From Molanna angustata (lineage: Eukaryota; Arthropoda; Insecta; Trichoptera; Molannidae): a stretch of 64,000 nt of DNA. The stretch is taken from positions 1,705,409 to 1,769,408 of the forward strand of contig OY754982.1 in assembly GCA_963576475.1 (NCBI GenBank), written 5' to 3'. Under the pieces are notes generated by a model. That model was given only the letters and a program-made list of their open reading frames with translations. It was not told the origin of the DNA and searched no databases. Below, piece by piece: positions 33,320 through 45,547 of this stretch (the first letter of the stretch is position 1; the number at the start of each line of letters is the position of its first letter). The translations under genes and the position numbers were made by a program.

Positions 33320-35600
33320 AAATTGAATGATTCATCAATAAAACTAACAGTATTTATCAATAAAACAATAGTACCTATCTATACAAAAAAAGAAAACATA
33401 AATTTTCATGAAATGCGATGACGAATAATATTAGGTATAATTTACTTATTAGGTATATTTTCTGATATATGAAACTGTTTAACAATTTTAAGTCTTCCAA
33501 AGTAAGTAGCTTTAAACCAGCTTTAAAAATACCTTTGGAGTTGATGAATTTACAAAAAATCAATACCTATCAAGTAGGTCTACGAGACAAAAAAATATTG
33601 GTACTTTTGATTTTGAATTGATTCAATTTTATTTGAATTTTTAACTTAGTTATAGTTAGACGCCCATTTTATGGTATTGTTCGGTGCATCCGCACCTTTT
33701 GAACACGTGTCAGAGACGATCCCGAGTGTGACGATAATTGTTTTTAAAATGTTTAGTTACATAATATTATCATGTACCTATGTAGGTATGTAGTAAGTTT
33801 GGATGTAATTAATTTAATGTCGAAACAGGAATTATGGTCAATCAAATACATGACGTGACTGTTCCTTCCTGTTTCTCGCTACAATATAGCGTTATACTTC
33901 AGCAAGTTATAGTTATACAGGGAAACTCGTAACAGACGAATAGTTATCTGTATTTACTTACGAAATTCATGCATATTTGGACAACATTGTTTGGGGATAT
34001 TTTTTTGATAATGTATTCACTACAAGCACATTTATATATATTGACAAAAATTATACAAGTGCAAATTTAGTAATTACAAATCTTTTTATAAAAAAATGCA
34101 TCAACACACTCATTAACATTATTCATGTTTAAATTTGTCAACTGTCCCGAGGAAGATGTGGTTGTGTTGAAACCGGTTGTATCAAATACCAAATTTGTAG
34201 TATAAACAAAGTGGATTGCAATAACTTAAATTACGTGTTAATTTTAGAGAAAATAAAGGGTTATTTATCACAATTTTGCTATACACTGAATATAGCTTTC
34301 AGTGTCTTTGGAATGATTCTGAATCACCAAATAGCGCTTAATTTTCCTTAATATTATTATAAGTGCTATTGTCCGTGTATATTTTATTTTATTTATTTTT
34401 ATTATTTATTTGTTTAGAAACTTAACAGATATACATTTTTTTAATGCTTAATTGTAAATAAGAATACAAAAGTAGGTAATAGCCAATTATAAAGTTTCAA
34501 ATATTTAAATGATTATATATTATTGATGTTGGGTAGTTATTGTATGATGGTGAGTGTATGTGGGGGAAAGGGAAGGGTAATGGATATAGGAAAGCGTTGA
34601 TAATGAAGGGATGAAGGTTTAAGGAAAGTAGGTTTAATTTTTTTATATCTGTCATTCATCAAACGTTTTTGTCAGAAACTTGAAATACATAATGTCTAGT
34701 AGTGAAATAGTGGGCATGATACATATTTACATCCCTCAGCTCTCCAGAACGAGACGGTAAAGGGTCATGTTCAAAACGACTACTTTTTGTCATTTATTTG
34801 TATCGAGAGTCATTGTTTGAGTATAAAATTGTCAAAAATAATTCAGTAATTAAAAAAACAAAATTCAAATAACAATTCCAGTAACAAGGCTGCTAACTTT
34901 TTTCTAAATCTCCATTTGGGAACGGCATTTAAGCGGAACTAGAGATCATTATTTTATTATTTGATTTAGGACCTGTTTCCATCGGTTTATTCTTCGGATG
35001 TGGATGACAAACTTACCTTTCCCTGTTTGTGGACTTCCTGTAGATCTGACCAGTTTCCATTATTAACGATCTATTTTGTAGTTCTAAAAGCAATAAATAT
35101 CAATCTTAAAGCGTGTCTATTATTGAAAAGCAAATTGCCCAGTCACTTTATATATTTGTTGATACGATAGTTACTTTAGGTAATTATGCTACTCCTGGTG
35201 ACAGAGTGTATAATTAAACTATACTTCATTCGCTTGTATATTACATTTTAGTATTATTATATTTTGTATCATTCCTCACTTCTTGTCAATCTGTTAATGA
35301 ACTACATACCTACAAATACCTGAGTCTATTTTAAGAATAATTATCATTGATAATTGTTTTGTTTACGTTTAGGTTATTGCACTCTATCTATATATTGATT
35401 TAAGTTCATTAAATACATTATATTGGTTTTCTACATTGTCTTCATGTTTCATAGGTGATATTTAAAAATATGGTTCTTCTTTTGGGTTTTTTGTATTTCT
35501 AATATATTAATTTAATAATGTATTCATTGATTCATTTAAAAATAATCGTGTAAATCTACCTATATCTGTAATCTAAAATAATTTAAAATTAATCATGTTT
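33320..35600. other. Intronic DNA with no recognisable gene
   Basis: AT-rich. One segment at about 34140-34205 (CCGAGGAAGATGTGG then GTTGAAACCGGTTG) resembles a fragment at about 20068-20100 and is discussed under findings. Confidence 0.45.
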
Positions 35601-35693
35601 ATTTAAGTTTTAGTATAATTTCAGATTCAAGACCAATATTCTACGTGAAATCCATCGATTTTGATTATTAACCAGTTTTCATATGGATTTCAG

Positions 35694-36544
35694 GTCCACA
35701 CAGAGAGATGGCGGTTGACGTGCCGGAATCTTTCATTGCCCGCAACAAGACTCCACCCCGTTACCCGCCCCCGCGCCCTCCACAGGTAGGTGGGCCACAC
35801 AAATCTCCCTCCAAACATTCCGCTAAATCCTCATCCAAGTTTACCCTCGCCAGGCAGACGGCGGTGGACGAGCCGGATCGCAACGAGGAGCAGAACATTC
35901 TCAACGGGAAACTGGACAAGAACTTCAACACGAAAGACCCGGAACAAGATAAGACGGATTCCAAGGTGGACATAGAAGTCATAATTACAGACACTGATAT
36001 CATACAGGCAAAGAACGACCTGAGCTTTTCCAACTCCGGTCCGACCAGCGGTTCCGGGTCGACGTCCAGCTTCAGCAGCAAGAAGAGCTCCCGAGGTAGC
36101 GGCAGTCAGGCGACCTCCAACACGACACAGAGTATCAGGTCGGCCTCGAGTTCGGCGAAGGACAAATCCGTCCTCGGCGACAACTCCCCGATATCCTCGG
36201 GTAAGAACGGCGTCACTTATGACGTCGGTGATGACAACATGGTCAAGCTGTACATCAGCGACGAGAAGAACCCCTTCTCGAAGATTCTGTTTGCCGACAC
36301 GGTGGCCTTCTCGGCCCACAACGACTCCGTGATGATCCCCATTATGTCCGGTTTCCAGAACGAGGATCCGCTGCCGGCATATTCCCCTCTGTCCAGCGGG
36401 GGTTTTCTGGTGGACGTCACTGACAACGGTTCTAGGTACGGACACAGGGAGATGGCTGTGGACGTACCCGACGGATTTGTTCAGATCGTTAAGTCTACTC
36501 CCAAGTATCCCGGTTCGGATAAAAAACCAGTTGTATCACCACAG
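35694..36544 (+). CDS. sdt: stardust exon with ECR1 motif and long in-frame extension
   Basis: The exon opens GPHREMAVDVPESFIARNKT. HREMAVD-P is the ECR1 motif of PALS1 and Stardust, which binds the Par-6 PDZ domain (V and D after MA are the key residues in PALS1). Next is TPPRYPPPRPPQ, then a strong donor CAG|GTAGGT at 35786. The frame stays open past it for 253 more codons to a second donor CAG|GTAACA at 36545. Both ends leave phase 0, so both can join the exon at 39732. The long part has NILN (35894-35905), a Ser/Gly/Thr-rich stretch (about 36015-36160), NPFSKILFADTVAFS, and a second motif GHREMAVDVPDGF near 36440. GC3 is high to the end of the long form, which supports true coding use. 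In Drosophila a large alternative sdt exon is known. That this is its counterpart is inference. Confidence 0.9.
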
Positions 36545-39500
36545 GTAACAATTTCACAAACACAGAAACTTCTGGGAGATTGGCTGCACTTGGGAAATCT
36601 ACTAACACCTCTTGGTACATAACAATTTTGTAGGAATTTGTAGACTAACATTTTCGGTATTTGGATATACAAATCTGTAGTTGAGAAATGTATTAATAAT
36701 CAAATGGTGCTCTTATCTGTTATTTATCAGCCTAATTCACAATATATCTTAATTTGGGTTTTGATATATTGAAAACAAATCTTGTAACAAGACTCTTTGA
36801 ACGTATATTCTGATATCCTTCTGTCCCGGCAAGATATTGGATATGTTTTGATTCTGATAACAGGAACAGAATGCACCTATCTTCCTACTAACACGGAAAT
36901 GTTTCATACTTCCTCTTTGTTTATAATATTATGTATCTTTAATTATGTAGCCACTTAGTTATATTTTTTATTTGAAATGTCATCACAATTTGGCTTCTTT
37001 TATACTGTCTGCAATATCTTATCCACTCCACGTGTAAAATAATTCACGTGCAAGATGATCGAAGAATGACACTTATTAAATAATATACATGAGTAAAGTT
37101 AATATGTAAAGAGACCAAGGGAATATTATCACGACCATTATACAGTGAAATGTATTGCGTAGGAAGAAACCTGCAGGAATAGACGACCATGCATGAACGT
37201 GATTGTGTAAATAGATGATTGTGAACTTACTGTATTTGCAAAAGTGTGTTGCGCAGATTTATCTCTGTATATCCCATTGGCGCAATAGATTGATGGTGTG
37301 TTTAAAGCTTATCAAATCAATACAACTCATATATACTTATCAACTCATTTTTTTACATGTATGTAGTATTAAATAATAAGAGATTTCTTAGTTGGAAATA
37401 TGTACCTATTGTAATTTTTTATCTTTAACACATTCACTTTGCTTCTAATCTCACATGAATCTCAAATATTAAATGATTTTTGTTTATGTCTTCTTTAAAA
37501 TAGCATATTTTTCACCAAACACCTTGAACGTGGCTTCCGGGTGCGCAGAGCGCAATTTGTGTCTTTTTGCTTCGTTGGTATACATGGAATTAAAATATGT
37601 GAATAGGAAGTGTGACTTTAGAAGCATCTTGAAACCGCCATGCTAGAAGCATCTCTTATAGGTACCATCAGGTAATTGTTTCCACAACTGAGCTACGTGA
37701 ATTGTGAGCGACTAAATTTAAGAATATGTGTAGTGTATTATTGAAAGTGTAGGTACGAGGGTTTTGAGGTCGTAAATTGTTGTAAGTTATTTTTAATATG
37801 CCTATATTATTTTAAAACATGGGTGGGTTTTTGATATAGAGATCTACCTTTGATTAAGACCTTAAAAAGCAATATTTATCGACTCAGTATATTATATTAA
37901 CTTAATAATGTCGGAAAAAATGCATATTAATTCAACAAAATATACCTATTTTGGCCAGGGCCGGATGTACTATTTTATCTAATTGTATAAAAGCTTACTG
38001 ATCAATAATAATATCTGGTAAGTATAGCAATACTGAGATTATTTGAATACAGTGATAGAAATATGGGCTCATATTTTTTTTTCTATTTTGATGGTCTGCT
38101 CTTAACCACATATTTATAAGTTAGTTATTTGTACTAGTGCACCTTTTTTTGCAAGTATAAAATCTTGTCCTAACTTTTGAATATTGTAAGTACTTATTAA
38201 AATTAATATACATTTTGATAAGATGTCTTCTTTCAGATCCTTCCCAATGCTTATATTCCAGCATATTATAATATATTATATATTTTTATTATAAATATAA
38301 AAGATTTAATATATAGGTATTATTATTCTGTCCTATATGTATAATCATAAACATTTAAATGAAATTTGGGTACTTGTTAATTATAGTAGGTAACTAATTA
38401 TTTAGTATCTGTTATGAATATTTGTATCAGTCATACGGCTTGCACATTATCTACACAAAAATGTTACTGTACACAAAGATAATGATGTCAAAGACTTTAC
38501 AATATTATCAATAAGGTGATAATCTTTGATATTAAGTCGCGATTGGGAATTTACAAGTGTAAACAACATAAATCCCTACGAAACAAAAACAAAAAAAATA
38601 TGTCACTATAATTAACAAGTGCGGAAGTTAAAAAGTATCGTGGGGTTAAATACCATTGATATAAAAATATATTGAATACCCTCTTGCGGTTTGTTTGTAT
38701 GTAGCGAAGTAAGAGTAAATTATAAAGTTGAGTCGAATATTAAATGCATGTATATTGAAAGGTTTATTTCAATACTTTTTATTTCTATGTCAATGGTCGC
38801 AACAATTAGAAGAAAACTCATGTACTTAAATTTAAAATTTTAATAAAAGCAGTTATTGCAAAACAATATTTTAACTATTTGTTTGGCCTCCTGGGTAGTA
38901 TGTTCAACGTTGGGTTTTATAGTCACACTTGAGTTGCAGAAATAATTTTGTAATAAGAATAGAATATTAAATTTAAAAAACTTAATATATTTGACTAAGA
39001 AGACAGCATGCATTAAATTGTTGATATTTTTATCATCATTTTTTCTAATTTATATTAAAAATAAAGATAAAAGACATGAATTTTCTTCTGACGTTATATT
39101 TTAAACATTTCTATTGTGTTTGTAGAAAGTATATTAACAAAATATAAACATGTTTGATTTATAAATAATTCTTAAGATTATCATTTTTATTTTTATGGTT
39201 TACAAGTTTGTGTAATTTTTTTTTTTCAATCTAATTCTACAATGGAAATCAATATTTTAATAATATGTTGGTACTTGATTGAACTAGGTGAACATGAACA
39301 GTTAAATATACAATTCGACTTTTCAATACATTTTTAATTAGAAACGAATAAACAAAAAAAACCATTAAAGAGATATCCACAAATAATTATGTATTGAATT
39401 AAGTAAATAATTTTTTTTAAATTTTTTTCCACTTATAAATATTAAAATGTTAAAAATTGTGTTTTTTTTCGCTTATTTTAAGTAATTTAATATAATGGAC

Positions 39501-39731
39501 AATGGAATTCTATCATAAATTGACAGTCAGATAATTAGGTATAAATCATTTAACACAAATTTTATACTTTAAGAATAGTAACCTAATCTAACCTAATTTG
39601 AATATTATTCAAATTTATTATCAAAGATTTTTCATGTGTTTGTTTAGGTAGGTACATGAATCGCAAATAATTATTTATTCACGATTTACATCAATTTTTC
39701 ACTTTATCATTTTTATCTGTCAAATTTTTAG
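36545..39731 (+). other. stardust intron (3.2 kb)
   Basis: Phase-0 intron ending TCAAATTTTTAG. Very AT-rich. Apart from a shared repeat at 37505-37590 and a hAT-like CAGGGCCGGATG at about 37963 with no partner end, nothing is supported. Confidence 0.8.
37505..37590 (+). repeat. Dispersed repeat shared with 55265-55350
   Basis: CACCAAACACCTTGAACG, TTCCGGGTGCGCAGAGCGCA and TTTGCTTCGTTGGTATAC recur in order at 55.27 kb with about 80% identity by eye. The full element was not delimited. Confidence 0.6.
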
Positions 39732-39923
39732 AATTCCGCATCAACAAATGGCACAGCACTCCCGGCGGGTGGTGGGGCAGGGGTGGCCAAGCCAGTCCCG
39801 CCCCCGCGGGACCACCTGAGGATAGAGAGGGACGGAAGGCTCGTCAACCGGGCTCCCGCGCCCCTACCGCCGGCTAGACCGCAACCGACGAAGGACCAAC
39901 TCGAGAGCATCAGAAAATTCCAG
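39732..39923 (+). CDS. sdt: stardust exon, Pro-rich linker
   Basis: A 192-nt exon between TTTTTAG and GTTTGA, 64 codons, phase 0 at both ends. It encodes NSASTNGTALPAGGGAGVAK, PVPPPRDHLRIERDGRLV, NRAPAPLPPARPQ and TKDQLESIRKFQ. The last block corresponds to PALS1 AQLERIRQQQ, the start of the conserved Arg/Glu-rich region after ECR1 (ECR2 area). The next exon should open with an EQLRRR-like sequence, but I could not find one before 64000. GC-rich third positions and exact phase agreement with 35785 and 36544 support the call. The donor GTTTGA is weaker than the others. Confidence 0.87.
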
Positions 39924-40532
39924 GTTTGAAGAACATTTACTTATTATGTACATAGATCATCTTGTCCCCACATCTGTAATTTATTTTATTTTTGTAATAT
40001 TTGATACTCCATCTATCGATAACGACATATTAATGAATCGTCGAATAACGATAGCATCATTGTATCAAGTACAAAATATTGCGACGTATATACAACAGAT
40101 GGCGGTAATAAGCGATCTGCTGGTGATATTTTCATATAATACTACCGACTATATAGATCCCTACGACTAAGTGGTTCGTTTCTCAACTACATAAATATCA
40201 TTATCGACATTCAAAATATTTAAATTCAATAAACAATTATTAACATGGTGAGGTTTCATTTAAATAAATATAGATATATTATAATAAATTGAAAATATTC
40301 CAATTATAACTATCATCATTTTTAGCTTTTTTATTACAAATTTATTTATTTATTTACTATACTATAATACATTTAAATTATTTTCTTTCATAGTAAATGT
40401 TTTGATCATAAAATTTTGACCCCTATAGATATAAAATTACCGCTACTAATAATCTAATTCAAACTAAATCAACATAATTTTCAAATTTGGTTTTTTTTAT
40501 TGGTTTTAATCCATAATATGGATTATCCGTGT

Positions 40533-40716
40533 TTTTTAGAATTAATTTGTCCTTGAAACATGTAAAATGTACATGTACTTACCTACATCCTCATAAATCC
40601 CATAAACTAAGCATAAATGCTTGTACTATAGGTGAACGAAATCGATCGTGGCAGGATTCGAATTCGCGACCACTGTATTACAAACCCAGCGCTAACCGCT
40701 CTGACACCACCCATCT
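40533..40716 (-). mobile_element. SINE-C, full length but diverged
   Basis: The minus strand starts AGATGGGTGGTGTCAGAGCG, B box GCGAATTCGAATCCTGCC, then the body to AAGGACAAATTAATTC. The (AT)n just before the head at about 40717-40730 may be the target. Confidence 0.85.
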
Positions 40717-40904
40717 ATATATATATATATTTTGTATGTTGTTTTTTAGACAATATTATTAAAAACGAAATCTTGGTTTATTGTGTTACCACGCGTTGAT
40801 GTCTATATTTTTTTTGGAAAATATTAATTTGTGATAATATTTCAGTCACAATAATAATCATTTTATAAATTTAATTAAAACTTAATCTATTCACTATAAA
40901 ATTA

Positions 40905-41030
40905 TTTATTCATTCATTCATACCATCACGGCATATACCACAATGTGGAGTAACCAGCTACAGGGGTGCGAGTGTGAATCACCTTTTGAAAGGCAGCTAG
41001 ACGCATTCGTGTATTTCTACACGCCAGTCT
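40905..41030 (-). mobile_element. RTE-like 3' tail fragment
   Basis: The plus strand shows (CATT)n then CATACCATCACGGCATATAC, the reversed 3' terminus typical of the RTE family here, followed by unmatched sequence. Only the last bases are recognisable. Confidence 0.4.
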
Positions 41031-41039
41031 CCTAATATA

Positions 41040-41404
41040 ATAATATCGAATTTTCCTAATTTCGAAAAAAGCCGAAACACCCCAACTAGATAATTTAATT
41101 TTCTATAAAAAATAATAATATTGTAGAAGTACATCTCAATTTTTTTTAAACAACTTAATCAACTTAATTTCTCAACTTAATCTCCAAATATACATACAGA
41201 ACCATCATGCTGTTTCATATTCCGGGTAGGAAAAGAGGACTGACCTCCATACTGTCCTATCTTGACATACCTACATACCAACATGTGTTAAAATTTTCAA
41301 TAATTTGTATTTATGGGTTTATAGTTTGGTACTTATTCTTCAACTATACATACGACCGCTATCGACAGTTGGATCTCGTGTGTTACATGCAACTAGTATT
41401 TATT
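41040..41404 (+). repeat. Repeat K, 3' third
   Basis: Starts inside the family at TTCGAAAAAAGCCGAAACAC and runs to CTATCGACAGTTGGATCTCG then ACATGCAACTAGTA. It includes the RTE-like tail CATCATGCTGTTTCATATTC. Confidence 0.85.
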
Positions 41405-42237
41405 TACGAAATATTATTTCACTACTTTCAAATATTTCGCTGTTTTTAGAGATGATGTGTTTATTACCATTTTAGTACCTATATACATAAGTGTAGTTTA
41501 TATTGTTTCTCCATATAGTTGGGAAGGTATATGTAGGTACATAATTATGTTAGCATTAATCAACCAAGTCGTGAAATGAACATTTGTTTATTAGTTTCTT
41601 CTTATCATTGCGTTTCATTACACCTCAAGCGGTCGTCTATTGCGAATTTACTATCCACCAAGTTAGGGTTGCCACAAATATTAATTTAATTCATTATTTA
41701 ACGATTTATTATGCCATTTTTAAAATTACAACCGGTTGATTTAGTACACGATTAAGTACATCACATCAAAATGTCATTTTTCGAAACAAAAGAAAACAAA
41801 TCTTTACTAAAAGCTAAAAATTTGTTTACTACTGTGGCCTTACTCTCTTTTGCAAATCCAAGTAAAAGCTCCCTAGTCAATTAGAGGAAGGCCAAACCCA
41901 TTTTTTTTGGTACAGGTTTTTTTGCCTAGTGGAGCATTGCAGATTCAATGATTATTGTAATGTCTCAGTGTATGTATAATAAATTTTGTGTCCTAACTTT
42001 CCGTCTATGGAATAAAGGTGTAAAAAAGATAGTCAAGGTTTATAAGTAAACTTTTTCGTCAATCACGCTCTATTTCCAGGTACTAAATATTGATAGTTTA
42101 TGTTTATAAATAAGACGGTAACAATTTATTGACCAATATAATGTATTTATAGATTGGTCAGTAAATTGCAGTATGTTAAACTTGCAAAAAATTGTAATTT
42201 TCAATGTCATTCATTTTAAAATAAATAAATAAAATGT

Positions 42238-42475
42238 CGGCCTTCGTGGCTGAGTTGGTTATGTGTCTGACTGCCGATCCAAGGGTCTTGGGGTCGATTT
42301 CCGGTGAAGACGCAGTTTTAATTATGTTTTCAGTATGGATCTGTGAGACGATTAATATCGTAAGTCTCCAGAATGTGGCAACTTGTTATTGAGTGCTTGT
42401 TAAATTAATGTTTGACATATTACCTAACCTACCTGTTTGTTGCTCGAGACGTAGTAAATACATAAATAAATAAAA
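42238..42475 (+). mobile_element. SINE-A, full length with (AAAT)n tail
   Basis: Starts GTCGGCCTTCGTGGCTGAGT. Decayed B box GGGGTCGATTTCCGG. Then GATCTGTGAGACGATTAATA, GTAAGTCTCCAGAATGTGGC, ACTTGTTATTGAGTGCTTGT and a TAAATAAATAAA tail. This gives the complete layout of the family. Confidence 0.9.
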
Positions 42476-43129
42476 TTAAAATTATATTGTAGATGAAAAA
42501 ATCGTTATTCTATTACGTAATGAATTTTAATTTTTGTTCTTTTCATAATTTTTATACCTAATATATATATAAGACTGTATTTGTCCCTCAAATTAACCGA
42601 TAGTTGCTGAACCTTGAATTTTCGGGCGTGCAAGCGTTGTGTAAAATTTAAATATACAGTCGTTAACCAACTGATCTTCTACACAGCGTTTATTGGTAAC
42701 GTTTTTACCCACATGGTAGTTAAAAGGTCGTGTAACTTTTACAACAGGATTATTAGAAAGACTGTAACTTTTTTAGTTAATAATAAGTTAAAATAAAATT
42801 GTGTTGTGGCATCCCTACTGTACATAACCCCTTAGGCGTATAATGATTACAGTTACCGTACAACAGAACACAGTATAGTATGGTAGGTATGTATAGTGAA
42901 TAGAGTGTAGTATAGTGGAATACCTATCTATGTATCTGTCAACCGTAATGTACTTATAATGTTAAAACACGGTTCAGTTTCATATGTCGGTCATACTGGC
43001 AACACGTGTGTCTCTCTCTCCTATCTTTACCTATAAGTAACACAATAATGTTACCATCGCGATATCTACATTGATTTTATTTATTTTACAATACGTTGTG
43101 CAGTGTTACCAATAAATGTATCGATTAAA

Positions 43130-43370
43130 CTAACATTTTATGAAAGTGCTACGTTTTCTTTAAATAGTATAAGAACGAATTTATATTTAAATAAAATTTC
43201 TGCGTTTAGTTTAAATGGTATTGGAACAAACTTATATTTAAATAAAATACTGTGTTTTGTGCGATCAAATTTGTATTTTTTATAAAGTGCTGTGTTTAGT
43301 TTGATTGGTTTAAAAACTATCAAATTTGAATTTATAATAGCGATGTGTTTCGTAGTTTAGCTCAAAGGGC
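43130..43370. repeat. Degenerate tandem repeat, unit about 53 bp
   Basis: Four or five units of CGTTTAGTTTAAATGGTAT-, ACTTATATTTAAATAAAAT- and GTGCTGTG-type sequence. Short open frames on both strands reflect the repeat. Confidence 0.65.
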
Positions 43371-44039
43371 ACGTACCCTTGGAAAATTAAATTAATGATT
43401 CTTGACTGTATTTTATGAACGACAAATAAGTTTTGACGGATGATTTTTTTAGCGACATCGTGTGATGTGAATTTTAAGTGTTTTGGAATTAACCAAGTGT
43501 TTGCGACGATGGATTGAGGATGAAAATTGTAAAATAGTGTTTTTTTTCATATTATTCTTAAAAATGTTTTAAATTATAATATTTTCAATTTGCATCAAAA
43601 ATGCATAAGAAGTATGTACCTAATAATATGTTCCGATTTTTTTACTGTTACGCGTCTATGTATCTGAAAAAAAACATAACATAAACTACGTAAGATTGAA
43701 AAAAATGGAGTCTTTTTGTGTTATATCACAGTAGATATACTTAAATTCATTTTTCGATTAGGTTGACGTTGTTTAAATTACGTATAATCGTTACAACTCG
43801 CGTGAGCGAGTATTAAAAATCTCATTTTGTTACGTTTTTCCAAATAAATTGACGCACTACTCGTGTGAGCGAGTTGAAATAGGTTTTCTACGCTTGTAAT
43901 ATCAGTGTTCATCGTCGCAACTAAATATATGAAAAAAAATGTTCTCTATCTTGGATTTTGCTGTTTAGTAATAGATTTTCCACATTTTATTCCTAGATTT
44001 TTCGGTGGAAAATTCTATTTTCTGTATTATAAATGGATG

Positions 44040-44275
44040 TCTAATAAAAACGAGCGTGTTGTGGCCAACGTTGTACTTCTCACTACCGAGTCACCCCATA
44101 ACGTATTCAATTTTTTATGGAAAATTTTCAGCATTTTCATGAAATGAGTTTGCTACATTATTTTTTTGTTTATATATTTTACTATGAAAACTTTATAATT
44201 CATAAATGCCATTTATGAAGTGATATGCCTTTTTAGCAATTTGAAAATAAGAGTATCAAATTTTAAGTTTCATCT
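44040..44275 (+). repeat. Repeat Z copy
   Basis: Starts AATAAAAACGAGCGTGTTGT then GGCCAACG, and continues CTCACTACCGAGTCACC, TTCATGAAATGAGTTT and TTTTTAGCAATTTGAAAATA, in the same order as 8790-9010. Confidence 0.7.
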
Positions 44276-44304
44276 ATGTTTTTATTTTATTTTTATATAT
44301 TACC

Positions 44305-44500
44305 TACTTCTCGGGGAACTAACAGCTGTACTATGTCAAATATTAATTTAACACGCACCCAATAACAAGTTGCCACATTCTGGAGACTTACGATATTTAA
44401 TCGTCTCACAGCTCCAGACTGAAAACACACAATCAAAAACTGTGTGTCCACCGGGAATCGAACCCGGGACCCTTTGATCAGCAGCCAGGTACCTAACCAA
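44305..44500 (-). mobile_element. SINE-A, near full length
   Basis: The minus strand has TGGTTAGGTACCTGGCTGCT, B box GTCCCGGGTTCGATTCCCGG, ACAGTTTTTGATTGTGTG, GGAGCTGTGAGACGATTAAA, GTAAGTCTCCAGAATGTGGC and the 3' CTGTTAGTTCCCCGAGAAGT. The first ~15 bases of the head are missing. Confidence 0.88.
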
Positions 44501-44582
44501 TGTTCGCTATGTTCGCCTTTATTCACAAATACAATAATTTGCACGGAAATACAAAATATGTTTTCTGTGAATTTAAACTATT

Positions 44583-44735
44583 TCTGGCACAGTTGGTAAG
44601 CCGTTTGGTTTCTGTGCGGACTTCCTGGGTTAGATCCCCAGCAGAAAAGACTAGTTATTTGGAAGTAATTGCCATATGGAAATAAACTCGCCACTTGTGC
44701 AAGGTGCAAGCAAGTGTTTATTCTTATTATTATTT
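44583..44735 (+). mobile_element. SINE-B with internal deletion
   Basis: TGGCACAGTTGGTAAGCCGT, B box GGGTTAGATCCCCAGC, a shortcut to TTATTTGGAAGTAATTGCCA, then AACTCGCCACTTGTGCAAGG and a (TTA)n-type tail. About 55 bp of the body is absent. Confidence 0.85.
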
Positions 44736-44925
44736 TATGTATCAACCGGGTTCGAAGCATTCATTCGTCCTTAGAAAGAAGCGGTTGTCGCATCGAATAG
44801 CTCATTTGTGGTCACATTCTTACATCTAGATTACTCGATTCGTTTTGTTTTATATGTAATTCACACATAAATAATTTTTTCCTATCATCACCATCATAAC
44901 AATTGAACATCTAGTCTATCTAGAG

Positions 44926-45321
44926 CAGAGGTTCCCAACCCCGTGCCCGCGGGCACCATGGCGCCCGCAGAACGATTCGTGTGTGCCCGCCACTATTCGA
45001 CAAAGACAGAATTTTGCATAAACATTAATTAAAAATGTGAATTATTTTTATTTACTTGTTAAGTTTTATTTTTTTTTTTATTAAATACGATCGTATGTTT
45101 GCGATATTGTATTCATGAGTGGTCTGTCAGTGAAAGCAATGAGCATGGCCCCGACAGCCAAACTGACTGTCTTATCCTTAATAATTTATGAATATAAGAA
45201 AATAAATTATCGGAAAATGAGAAGTCATGGAAGAAGTTTGTCGATTAAAAATAGGTGGTGCTCGCCACCCTACCGATATTTTAGAATGTGCTCTAGAGTA
45301 CAAAAAGGTTGAGAACCCCTG
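44926..45321. mobile_element. hAT MITE, 396 bp, 8-bp duplication
   Basis: The left end is CAGAGGTTCCCAACCCCGTG and the right end, reversed, is CAGGGGTTCTCAACCTTTTT, a classic hAT-type pair. ATCTAGAG is present exactly on both sides (44918-44925 and 45322-45329). No transposase. Confidence 0.95.
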
Positions 45322-45547
45322 ATCTAGAGTAACTATTTGAATTACGTATTGGAATGTCTTGTGTCTGTATGTATTATTTATATTACAAAATTAACATGGG
45401 AAAATAATTAATAAGAAAAAAAATGTTGCGTTGGTATCATTAATTAATTTAGAAACACTATTTGACTTTACACAGTTGTCTGCCTTTGTTTTAATAAATT
45501 ATAAATGTGATTAACCAATTATGCGCCGTTTAGTAATATCTAATAAT

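Larger units (their letters stand above)
24583..35693 (+). other. stardust intron (11.1 kb), repeat-filled
   Basis: Phase-1 intron running from GTAACT to TATGGATTTCAG. It holds a SINE-A, four Repeat K copies, an RTE-like tail, an RT fragment, a hAT element and a SINE with a nested MITE. About 29.7-31.1 kb and 33.3-35.6 kb have no supported feature beyond those listed. Confidence 0.8.

Noticed and set aside
35831..36445. 204-codon minus-strand frame across the stardust exon
   Set aside because: It is a shadow of the GC-rich plus-strand exon, which has splice sites, phase agreement and the HREMAVD motif.
37957..37980. hAT-like end CAGGGCCGGATG
   Set aside because: It resembles the nested element ends at 59524 and 60513, but no matching second end or duplication was found nearby.
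39728..39910. 60-codon minus-strand frame over the stardust exon at 39.7 kb
   Set aside because: Shadow frame. The plus strand gives an exon with phase-0 borders and Stardust sequence.
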